Source: Protea cynaroides (Eukaryota; Streptophyta; Magnoliopsida; Proteales; Proteaceae). From it: a stretch of DNA of 64,000 nt. The stretch spans positions 64,751,071 to 64,815,070 of the forward strand of contig CM053276.1 in the NCBI GenBank assembly GCA_028583415.1. The letters run 5' to 3'. Position 1 is the stretch's first letter. Every line of letters starts with the position of its first letter. The translations under genes and the position numbers were made by a program. The notes under the pieces are model-generated. The model was not told the DNA's origin, made no database searches, and worked only from the letters and a program-made list of their open reading frames with translations. Below are positions 33,131 to 43,916 of this stretch, in pieces.

Positions 33131-33599
33131 GTTGTCAGTGCACCAACCCTGTCACCATGTCTGTCAGTGGGACTTCAGTGGGACCCACAGACATTCTCTC
33201 TCCTCTTTCTTTCTCTATTTTCTCTTTCGACTTTTTCTGTCTTCTTTCACTGAACTACAAGCACATAGAGCTATATACTGGCTTCCATATGGGCTTCTGA
33301 CAATCCAACCATGCCTGTCCACTCTATTTGCTGACTGGATACACTGTTTGTTGACATTCTCTCTCCTCCATATCACTCTGCCAACCCAAGGTTGCCAACA
33401 ATGACAACACATACAAAGTTGCTCTCAGCTGCTCAACTTGACCAAGGTTCCAACATTCTCCTTCTCTCGTCGACCCTTATCTTTGGTTTTAGCTTCCAAA
33501 GACGAACCTCAGCTCGACCATTTGGAGGAAATGGAACTCAAGTTTTGGCGAATGCTTGGCGAAGACCCAAAACTAACCATGACTAAGGTTCCATCTTTC

Positions 33600-34040
33600 A
33601 GTGGCTAAATTCTTCTTTTCAGAATTATCCCTTTGAAATTTTCTTAATTGTGTGAAACCAGAGAAATTCTTGCACTCAAGAATCAAAGCAAGAAAATAAC
33701 ACTTGCAGAACAAAGAAATTGATAGAAGAAATACAGGGAAGAGAAGAAATTTCAAGAACTTTCAAAGAAAAAGAGCAAGAAGAAAATCACCAAGAGGATT
33801 TGCACCGGAGATAAATTAATAATTATGTTGCCCCAATCAGTTTTTTTTATTTTTTTTTTCTTTGCACACCATAAAATCTGTGAAACAAAGAGGAAAGTAA
33901 CGATTCACATATTAGAGAAGGTCTTCACCATTATTAGTTGATGGGGGTAGGGATGGTGGTCATGGAGAAGACACAGGTGAGGATGGTGGTCCACCAGAAT
34001 CACAAGAACACCGGAGCTTTACCAAGAAAAGAAAACAATC

Positions 34041-34083
<43 letters not shown>

Positions 34084-34709
34084 TTCCAGTTTCCACTCCT
34101 CAAAAGACAGAAACAACCAGAAGATCCCATTTCATTCTCGATTCTTCAGCTTCTCTTGCTAATCATCAATCAATTAAAACAAGCATCAAACACCCAGAAG
34201 AAAATTGTCAATTAATTAAATCTTAGAAATTCCTTTGTAGCAGTAGATGAATTACAGAAGCCTTTGGTAACATCGAAACCTAGCTTCAAAGCAGACGTTG
34301 TGGAAGTGAAGAGAGATATCTAGATAATTAGTAGAAAACCTTGTTCAATTCAATTGTTTGCTCATATTCCAATCTGTATTTCCTTTCTTCCTGGACTGCA
34401 AAGGAAAACTGCTTGACTCTGTGCTTTTAGTTTCATGGTTGCTCCACCCTTTGGTCACCAAAATGGCAGAAAATGAAAGGAAAACAGCTCTCGGATCTAG
34501 ATTTGCAAGATGTTTAACAAAAAAAACCAAGATCTAAAGAAATCCATACCATCTCTCTAGGGGGATTTCAATAGATTCTAGAGGTGAAATAAAAAAAAAA
34601 ATAAAAAAAAAAAAAACCCAAGTAGATTCTGAACAAGAAATCGAAAAAAAAAAAATCCAATTTTGATTTCTGTTGAAACTCTCACATTCAGATTGCTTGT
34701 TTTCAAATA
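33600..34709. other. Mutator-like element interior, no gene recognised
   Basis: Includes a (CT)n microsatellite at 34044-34081 and A-rich runs at 34588-34660. No protein family was recognised in the open frames. Confidence 0.5.
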
Positions 34710-34856
34710 ATGGGGAGAAAATCCAACCCAGATGTCTCTTATATGGACATCGAGAAATCCTTTCGGAAGAACAAAGGCAAATTGAACTATGATGATTACG
34801 AAGATATTCCATTTGATGGGAGCATCGAAGAAGATCAGTCGTCTAGATCCTTGTAG
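34710..34856 (+). CDS. Unidentified small reading frame, possible captured exon
   Basis: ATG at 34710, stop TAG at 34854-34856, 48 residues. The peptide starts MGRKSNPDVSYMDIEKSFRK and is rich in acidic and basic residues, ending SSRSL. I do not recognise it. Its balanced composition, unlike the low-complexity surroundings, and its place inside a Mutator-like element that already carries one exon make a second captured exon possible. Confidence 0.3.
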   Translation: MGRKSNPDVSYMDIEKSFRKNKGKLNYDDYEDIPFDGSIEEDQSSRSL

Positions 34857-35245
34857 AGTTTGACTCTTCAAGGATATCGCCATTGCCAGAAAAAAAAATC
34901 AAAATTTTTTTAACTCTCTCACTCAGAGCTCCGATCAAAGCCGAAATCTAGGGTTTTCTGAAGCTCTTCTCAGATTACTGATTCAGTTCGATTCTCTATT
35001 CTTTCTAATTGCTGTGAGTGTATTCATTCTTTTTTTTTTTTTAAAGATCTGTTTTGACTTTCTTTTTCCTTTCGTTTAAAATAACAAGGGTATAAACGTC
35101 TACACACAATTTCAACTCTTTTTCCGTCAGTTAATCGACTAACGTTTGTGTAATTTGGGTGGTAGGTATTTTTTTAAAAAACTTGGATGGTAGATGATTT
35201 GTCCAAATCTTTTTAGGTGATAGGTGAAAATTTCCAATATAAATA

Positions 35246-38029
35246 AGTTGGGTAGTTTGACTCTTTATTTTTTTTTTCTTTTTGGGAAAATTACTAGTAC
35301 CTCTTTTGGACTTAGGTCTAAATACATCAACTACCCTAAAGTTCTCAATAATTATATGTACTATCCTTAAATGCCAAGTGTTACATAGAAGCCTATTCCG
35401 TTAGGTTTTTTCTGTTAGATGCTGATGTCAGCACGAAATGTATTTTTGAAGGTAAAAAATACCCTATGGGTATTGTGAAAAGACCATACTAGCATTTTAT
35501 GAAGTGAAAAGACATTTCGACCCTTTCACTTACTTTCCCTTTTTCCTATACTTTCTTCTCCATTTTTCCTAGCTTTCTCTGAAATCGCAAACTAATAGAG
35601 AACCAGCGGTGACTGTCCCTCCACCTCCAATTCCAGTGAACTCTCTGCCTTCTCCTCCACTTGCATTATTTGGAGGAACCAAACCTCTTTGGGGCAGAAT
35701 TCACCCCAGGATTCAAGGAAGGAATTGGAGGTCAAAAGTTTGTTCCAATACTTGTAGAAGCAGCGGCATTGGAAGACGGTGGAGATTGAGAAGTGAGAGA
35801 GGATTCTCTCTATTAATTCTTCATTTTACAATTAAAAATGAAGCACCGGCCAAGTATTAAGTATACTTGAGACAAATTCGAACAACATGCAATATAAATG
35901 TGTAACCCTGAGTTCAATAAAACAAAGACATGAAATTGAAGGGTACTATTGAATCATCAATAAAAAAAAATTCCAACGGAAAACAGTTCTTGAGGGATTT
36001 CTCACATCAAACAACTAAATACAATAATATGCAAATCTTGAACTTAAAGCCTATTATCATTGAAATCTTTGTTCACCCTGCCAACCCTCTTGATTGAATG
36101 TCAGCACTTTAATGGTTTAACAATTTAAACATAACCTAATAGAATCACAGATTCAAAATCCCTCGTCTTTCATTACCTCTTTGCAAAATTTGTAGAGACT
36201 TTATTAACAAGATGCTACTATCTACAATTATCATTGGAGCCACTATAACTAACCAAAGCGTCCATCGCAATGCTATCCATTGTTGCCCCAATTATAACAA
36301 TCGCAACCCTTGTTCTCTATTCTACTGTCAGAACCACAATTCTTGCCAAAGACACGCTTTCCTGCAGAGGTACACTGTCGTCACAAGTGAAACGCCTCAA
36401 GGGAAGCAATGTCTCTAGAACCCTAACTCTCAAACTCAAACTAAAACTGAAACCTTTCATCTCATCATCGATGCTGGTTCCAGTGAGGGAGGAGAGAGAG
36501 AGGATGCTGGTTCCAGTGTTCTTATTTTTAGAAGATAGGGAAAGTCAGTTCAACATATTTTGCTTGTAAATGCAACAATGGTAAATTGGCTTTAAATTTT
36601 TTTTACTTAACACTATTAAAATATGGGATGCAATTATAATTATTGTGAACTTTAAGGTAGTAGGTGTATTTGGAGCCAATTCCAAAGGTGGTGCGAGTAA
36701 TTTTTTCTTTTCTTTTTTTCTTTCTTTTTTTTTTTTTTTGATAAGTAAGGGTAGTCTTACTGTTTTAGTATTCCAAGGGACCGGTTGTCCATCTTGTTGA
36801 TTTAATGGTTAAAACTCTAAGATGACAAGTTTAGACGGATAGTTTTTTTTTTTTTTTTTTTTTTTTGGTTTTTTATCAAAATTAAATTTAGGAAGTCGGA
36901 CACAAAAAGGGGGAGATTTTGGTGGAGAGACTGAAACCGATGCCCCAGCCTGTGATATGCAATCTAACTAAGTGGATTCTTTTTACCCAAAAAAATAATC
37001 AAAAACACTAAATGGACTCCTAAATCTAATCAAATTCGAGCTCTTAATCAAGGTTACTTAGATTAAATGGATTCTTACTTTATTTATTTTTTTACCAATT
37101 TATCCCGAGGTAGACTTATTCTCCACTCCTGTAACTCTCCATTAATTCACATTCCACCCTAAAATCCTGCGGACTCCTCTCCAAGTAAAGCAGCAAAAGA
37201 AGAAGGTCTTTTCTCTCCCCAAGTAATATCAAGTATTTAATTAGCTCTTCTTCAATGGCTTTGGTGCTGTCTTTTTCTTTTTCATGTGCTCTTCTTTATC
37301 GTTGTTTGGATGATAGAATTAACTGGTTTACTTCAATCTTAAAAAATTTTGATGCTTAGCTTACATCATCATCTAACGGATTTCATCTAATGGATTGAGT
37401 CTGTTTGTTACATGTTTTTTCATATATTCGAATATTTCTCTATTTTCAGTTTGCCCATTTCTTCTTGTAAAAAAATATTTATTTTTCTCTACATTTTAAT
37501 AATTTTTGTAGTGTGATTGATCAACTCTATTTAACAACCAGCCTTACAAATATTCAAATTGGTCAACTCTATTTTGTTTGAAATTTGGGATGTAAAGCAA
37601 AGACACTGGGGCCGGTTTACCTATTTATAAAATTTTCAGTTTTATCCAAATTATCATGTGCCATATATTTTTCTTACCTCTAGACATGCTACAGTACAAA
37701 ACTTCATGTATATGCATTTAAAATACACCTGTATCATCAACCAGCCTTAAAATTATCCAGATTATAATTCTTGTAAGCTAAATTCGAGGGGGATCATTCT
37801 CCAACTTTGTTGCCCTACACCAGCAGGCAGGAAGCGGATATTTTTATTTCTCCAAGATGGATAATTATTTTATCCCACTTGTGTCTTGACATGTCTTGAC
37901 AGAGACATCCCTACCATAGACTTCTTTTTTCTTATTCAATTGATATTTTGCTATCTAACACCCACGCAGAAACTACCAACGAAAATATCCACAATTGCAA
38001 TAAGATCTCAAAAGTCCACATTCATCCAA
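35246..38029 (+). repeat. Block C, first copy (flotillin upstream region)
   Basis: Nearly identical to 49145-52006 apart from small indels and an extra segment of roughly 95-100 bp in the second copy at about 51168-51266. It ends exactly at the assembly gap. Contains the terminal-inverted-repeat element at 35287-36706, T-rich runs (36720, 36845) and AT-rich spacer. Confidence 0.93.
35287..36706. mobile_element. Element with 75-bp inverted ends (block C copy 1)
   Basis: Left 'aaaattactagtacctcttt' up to 'cctaaagttctcaataattata' matches the complement of the right end ('gtgaactttaaggtagtagg' to 'gcgagtaatttt'). Long inverted ends without transposase suggest a Mutator-like element. A target duplication cannot be read because both sides are T-rich. 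Interior frames (35609-35860, 36212-36569) are not recognised. Confidence 0.65.
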
Positions 38030-38529
38030 NNNNNNNNNNNNNNNNNNNNNNNNNNNNNNNNNNNNNNNNNNNNNNNNNNNNNNNNNNNNNNNNNNNNNNN
38101 NNNNNNNNNNNNNNNNNNNNNNNNNNNNNNNNNNNNNNNNNNNNNNNNNNNNNNNNNNNNNNNNNNNNNNNNNNNNNNNNNNNNNNNNNNNNNNNNNNNN
38201 NNNNNNNNNNNNNNNNNNNNNNNNNNNNNNNNNNNNNNNNNNNNNNNNNNNNNNNNNNNNNNNNNNNNNNNNNNNNNNNNNNNNNNNNNNNNNNNNNNNN
38301 NNNNNNNNNNNNNNNNNNNNNNNNNNNNNNNNNNNNNNNNNNNNNNNNNNNNNNNNNNNNNNNNNNNNNNNNNNNNNNNNNNNNNNNNNNNNNNNNNNNN
38401 NNNNNNNNNNNNNNNNNNNNNNNNNNNNNNNNNNNNNNNNNNNNNNNNNNNNNNNNNNNNNNNNNNNNNNNNNNNNNNNNNNNNNNNNNNNNNNNNNNNN
38501 NNNNNNNNNNNNNNNNNNNNNNNNNNNNN
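38030..38529. other. Assembly gap, exactly 500 N
   Basis: The round size indicates a scaffolding placeholder. Sequence on its left matches up to 52006 and sequence on its right matches from 13051, so two contig ends overlap in content. The X-filled open frames across it have no meaning. Confidence 0.99.
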
Positions 38530-38817
38530 TCCTTACTGTGGGGTCCACCAAAAACCTCCTCGAAGTAGTAGTCAAAATCCAAACCTTGTATTGAGATCCA
38601 CCAACCTATCGTATGATTTCACTTAGGCTCTTGGACACTAAGGACCATTTTAGCTCTTTCTCAAAACACTATAGAGAGCATGCTGGGGCTAATTAACTAT
38701 CATTTTGTAGCGAGTTTCACTCGCTTCCCCTGTACTTTTCAAACTTTCTCTCACCTCTCCCACTTTGTTGCCTACACTCCAGTAAGACTTTGTTCGGTTA
38801 GGGATGGCAAAAATGGG

Positions 38818-40677
38818 GTGCTTACTCTCATGACTTGGAGTTAGCGGCAATGATTCATACAATCAAAACTTGGAGACATTATCTATACGGAGAAGAATTT
38901 CAGATTAAATTGTATTATAAGAGTTTTACTTATCTCTTCACCCAAAAAGAGTTGAACATGAGGCTAAGGAGATGGTTGGAACTCCTGAAGGATTAAGACT
39001 GTGATATTAGTATCACCCAAGCAAGGTTAATGTGGTAGTTGAGGCTTTGAGCAAAAAGGAGAATAATGAAGCCAGAAGGAGGACCTAGTACAAATGTTGC
39101 CTTATGTTTTACAGTAACATATTCAGATTTAGAAGAAGAACAACATATGATAACAACTTGAGATGATCCAATTGAGCAAGAACTTATGGATGAACTTATA
39201 GAGCAATAGTTCCTAGCTTGCATTTGTAGTGTTAAAGATCGTCTCTGATTTGATGGACGAAGTAAAGGCAATAATTTTGTTAGATCCATATCTAAGAACG
39301 AAGCAAGAAGATTTAAAGAAAGGAAAACCTAACTCTGACTTACTTTAAATGCGGAGAAGGTCCTGAGATACAGAGGAGGATTATGCATACCTGAAAGTGA
39401 AAAAATAACTTGGATCATAGATACAAAATAATGCTAAAATCCCATTCCATTTTGTATTGGGTACATCCTAGAAATACAAAAATATACCAAAACATGAAGA
39501 GATTATTTTGGTGGAAGGGAATGAAAGTGGTTGTGGCTAGATACGTGTTCCAGTATCTGAACTACTAGCAAGTAGTGGCTGAAAGACAAAGACCAGCAGG
39601 CTTACTATAACCACTACCTTAATCAGCCTGAAAGTGGAACTGCATTACAATGGACTATGTCACCGGTTTAACACTGACTCCCAGATCGGTTAACGCAGTT
39701 TGGGTGATTATTGACCGCCTTATATGATGGCTCGTTTCATTGCTATACAACCTCGGTGTATTTTGGAACGGCTAGCTAAGCTATCTGTGAATAATATTGC
39801 CAAATTAAATGTTATGCCTGAGAGCATAGTGTCAGAGAGAGGCTCATGCTTTACCTCAAAGTTTTGGGAGGGACTATAGAAAGCGATGGAAACAAAATTG
39901 ATGTTTAGTACTGTATTTCACCCTCAAATCGACAGACAGTCAGAGCGGACTATATAGATCCTAGGAGGTATTTTCCAAGCTTATGAAATTATTTTAAAAG
40001 GAGCTTGAGTTGAGAAGTTATTGCTAATTGATTTTGCTACCAAGCTACCATATAGATGTCTCCTATGAAGCATGGTACGATAGAAATGTCGAACTCCTTT
40101 GTTTTGGAATGAAGCCAGAGAGCGAAGAATTGTAATACCTGTCGAGTAGCAGACAAGATAAAAGAAAAAGGGCCAAGACAGCTCAAGGTTGTCAGAAAGA
40201 CGCCAAGACCTTGAGTTCGCCGTAAGTGACAAAGTGTTCTTAAAGATATCACTTATGTGTGGTTTAAAATGATTTGGAAAGAAGGAAAAATTGTGCCCTA
40301 TATATGTTTTGAACCTTATAAAATTTTAAAGAGTCGTGAAAAAGTTGCATATCAACTAGCTTTACCGCCATCCATGTCTAGTGTGGACGACGTATTTCAC
40401 ATGTCTCTATTGAAAAAGTACGTTAGAAATCCATCACGGGTATTGACTGTGGATCCACCGGATTTTATAGAAGACTTAACTTTTGAAGGGGTACTAGCCT
40501 AGATCACCAGTTGGAAGGTACAACATCTCCAGAGCTAGGATAATTATTATGTGAAAGTAACCTGGCAAGGCCAAAATGTGGAAGGGGTTGCATGGGAAGA
40601 GGAAAAATGTCATGCAGAAATAATATTCCCACCTATTCGACTCAGAAGGTACATCTAAATTTTGAGGATGAAATTTT
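38818..40677 (+). pseudogene. Gypsy pol remnant (block A copy 2)
   Basis: Same RNase H to integrase to tail order as at 13340-15196, again with many stops. The tail is readable at 40257-40502 (EKVAYQLALPPSMSSVDDVF). Some breaks differ from copy 1; for example, copy 2 is open through VLTVDPPDFIEDLTFEG where copy 1 has a frameshift after VLTGDP. Confidence 0.85.
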
Positions 40678-40695
40678 TGTTAAGGGTGGTGGAGT

Positions 40696-43181
40696 TGTAA
40701 GATCTGTACGCCACGAACTTGGTCTAACCTTACGTTCTCGTATCGTGACTGGTCTTCCCATCATAATCGGCTCAAGTAAACCAATTGTATGAAGAAACCA
40801 CAAGATGAGATAAGCAATAAGTCAACTTTAGTGCGTGTGGTTGACTATTTAAGTTTGTGTTGAAGCAACCAGTCAAAAAGTAAAAATCAATAAATTTTAG
40901 AAGTATGGTCGCATTTTTGAGGGGTATGGTCGACCGTATGGTCGACTAAGTTGTGACCGCACAACGTGTGTTAGCATGTTTTGGTTGTATGGTCAACGGA
41001 TTATGCGACCGCACGATCGACCATATGAACCCAGAACTGACTCCGGGTTTAGGAAACTTTCTTAATTTGAGGAGGACTCTTTCTTAATTGAAAGAGGACT
41101 CTATATGGAGGTTTTCTTCTATATAAAGGACGTCCCTTAGCCTCTCCCACTCTTTTAGAATCCAAATTGAAACTCTAAACCTCAGAAAGAAAGAAAGAAT
41201 GGAAGAGAAGGAGAAGGAGAAGGAGATTTAGAGAAGAAGGCTGAGAGGAAGGTTTTTGTAGAGAAGAGTTTTATCTCTCTACAGCAAGCTTAAGGTTTGG
41301 ACTTGACTCTGTAGGGTAGATCAGATAGAATAGGTTCTTTTCAAGTTGATATGTGGAACCTAACCCAATGATTTTGGTTATGAAATTTTTAAGCAAAACC
41401 ATGAGAGAATAGGTTAGGGATAATTGATAAGGATAAACTGTGATTAAAGGCCATAGAATGATTTTATGATGAATCCCATTGATGAGCCAAGAGGAGGAAC
41501 TCGTATGAGAAGTAAAAATTAACTTGACTACATATGGTTGTAGCTATGTTCGACCATCGGATGAGAAGAGAGTTGACCACAGCCATTCGAAAAGAATTCA
41601 GGAAACGTATGGTCACAGGTACGGTCACATATAGTGCGACCATAGGGTATCGACCATACGTCATATGGTCGCATATATTGAGACCATAGGGTCGACCAAA
41701 GGGTATCGACCATACGATAACAACAAGTATATTTTGAGGCGAAACAAGGTTTTCAACTACTGTAACTTAGTACAATCGAACCTTAACTTAAATACATTAA
41801 TTGTTTAGGTTCCCAATAGATTCAAAGTGACTTCCAAAGCTAGGGAAAGGAACAAACATCAATCAAAGGTGAGGGAACAAGACCTAAACTAATTGGATAA
41901 TAACAAACTGTTTTATTTTATTTGTCCAATGCAATGAATGCTTTTATGCTTGTATGTTTGTAATTTGCATCTCACATGTCATCAAATATTACTGCTATTT
42001 CGGCTCTTGCATATTTATTTTTGTTTATTTATAATACGATCTTGATGATGCTAGGAATAGGAATGTGATTTTGTGTGTGTGGTTAATGTGTTGGATGCGA
42101 GTGGGGCATCAGGGGGAGGACGTGGCATTATGGTTCAACCTGGTCACCAGACTCTAGCTCTATCTCTAGTCTAGTCTTTCCCACTGACATCTTCGTATAG
42201 CCATTACCTTAGCAGAACTATTACGTCATAGGGCATCAGGGGAGGTGGTCTCAGACCGTGTGATCTTTGACTCTGTCGGGGGGCCTTAGCTCTATCTCTA
42301 TAGATGTATTGAGGGATGCTGTGGTGAGGCCTTGGATGCATTTGGATGGCATTAGGATTGTTTAATTGCGAGCCCAGTTTGCGAGCCCTCGCCAGTAGGG
42401 GCTTACGTGTTGGTATGGGTAGGGCATCAGGGGAAATGTTGGCGGTGTGTGATCCGGACATTTTAGCTCTATCTCTATTTCATAGTGGGTGCATGTAGGA
42501 CTGCAATGGTGTTTGATCCATTGGGCGGATTCACACACTCGTATATAGAGGTGCAGTAGCCATCAATCCTTTCTATAGCACATTATAAACTTACAAACCG
42601 GACCAAAGATGTGAATTGAATGCATGCATATGAATGCTATAGCACATTATAAACTTACAAACCGGACCAAAGATGTGAATTGAATGCATGCATATGAATG
42701 CATGCATATGTTTGTTGCATTGTTTTGTTCACTCATTAAGCTTGTGTTGGAGAGCTGACCCTCACGTGCAATTCTTTTTAGGTTACAGGTATTACTGTCG
42801 AAGATTATATCGATGCGGCAACATATGGACAAATGGTGGCTATGGATGTGCAAGCTGTGGAGGCCGAATATGACTTGTCAAGCGAGTGTTTCAACTATGT
42901 CTACGCTTAGTAGTTAACTTTCATATTTTGATATTTGTAATAGTTTGTTATAATTATGTTTTGGTTACTTAGAGATAACTGGTTTATTATTTACTTATCA
43001 TTGTAGACATTCAATTCATTGTTAATAAGACATTCGCTAATTAATTATTATCTCTGATTATTACTGTGGAATGTATTTTGGTTTACATGGTTGGCACAGC
43101 CTATACGAGATCCTGGTTTGAACCGTTGGTTCTCATGAAGGTTCATCACACCACTGATTAGTCCAGAATTGGGGTGTGACA
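40696..43181 (+). repeat. 3' LTR of the block A chromovirus (copy 2)
   Basis: Starts TGTAAGATC, ends GTGTGACA, 2,486 bp. It is longer than copy 1 mainly because a segment of about 75 bp ('gctatagcacattataaact' and on) is duplicated at about 42570-42710. TATA box and GGACGTCC are at 41119-41135. Small conserved frame at 42788-42910. Confidence 0.9.
42788..42910 (+). other. Small conserved reading frame inside LTR (copy 5)
   Basis: Second-copy counterpart of 17221-17343; 41 codons with stop. The only difference noticed is silent (gaggct to gaggcc), so the frame is preserved in both copies. Here the acceptor-like sequence is shorter, 'tttttaggttacag'. Confidence 0.5.
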
Positions 43182-43787
43182 GTAACCCTAATTCTATACA
43201 CCCTTGTCACTAGATCCTTGTAGATCATTCGTCATATGTTTTATACAGTAGTGAAATTAGACTACAATCTCTAATGGCTATGAGTCCAACCTCACACACA
43301 TCCTATCCTAGTTATAGTGATGAGAGGACCTATTGTTGGTTTCTCAACGATGTATGCTGGAAACTAACAATGAGTTCTTCTTCTCCTCCTCTCTTCTCCT
43401 TTTACAGCCTTCTTCTTCTCCAGAGCCTTTTCTTTCAAATCTCCTCTTAGTTCTAGAGTTTCTGATTAAAGTAAGAGAGAATGGGCATAAGGAAGTTTAT
43501 ATACGGAGATAAGTCTCCTATTGTGACTCCACTTCGTTTAGGAAAGTGGTTCACTTCAATTAAAAAATATTCTAAATTCTTAGAATGTATTTATGCTTGT
43601 CCGATCGCACAATAAGTAGATCAGACAACCTCAACAAGTCTGACCGGACAAGGTTTAAGTTATTAGTTTCATACCGTGTTGTGTGGTTCTGTCATCCGAT
43701 TACCACGTCCAACCCAGTTATGAAGGGAAGACTTGTCACGACATGTTAACCTAGGTTAGACCGGGTTAGTAGAGTGCGGGTTTTACA
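43182..43787 (-). repeat. Truncated chromovirus LTR remnant (block A copy 2)
   Basis: Counterpart of 17615-18220, ending 'agtgcgggttttaca' at 43787. Confidence 0.65.
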
Positions 43788-43916
43788 ACAGTATTAGATA
43801 CTTTCATTGTTGTAGAGGGATCAATACTATAGCTGAGAGAAGCAGCCAACGAGAGAAGATCTTATATCTGGAATAAATGACCTGGTGTAGTAGCTAGAGA
43901 GGCTATGTGGGATGCT

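Larger units (their letters stand above)
31132..33570. repeat. Copia-type LTR-like segment (approximate limits)
   Basis: It opens 'tgacactgagaggggggtga' and 'atcagtgacc', a start seen in SIRE-type copia LTRs. There is a TATA-like 'ctttatatggc' near 31892, repeated 'ggccgtcagatc' segments at 32270-32335, a GC-rich minisatellite and a CT-rich tract. I could not find a target duplication, so the right end is a guess. Open frames at 32023-32385 and 32587-33300 are by-products of base composition. Confidence 0.45.
30483..35235. mobile_element. Mutator-like element (Pack-MULE), 4.75 kb
   Basis: Long inverted ends: 30483-30577 against the complement of 35141-35235, about 95 bp with about 10 differences. 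The target duplication aatataaata is perfect at 30473-30482 and 35236-35245. No transposase is recognised. The cargo is a NUP93-like exon (30855-31028), an LTR-like segment (about 31132-33570) and an unidentified small frame (34710-34856). Confidence 0.9.

Noticed and set aside
32587..33300. 237-codon frame and overlapping frames on both strands
   Set aside because: They span a 25-bp GC-rich minisatellite and a CT-rich tract; the peptides are low complexity and change with frame.
37886..38626. Long frames crossing the N gap
   Set aside because: They are open only because N codons cannot be read as stops.
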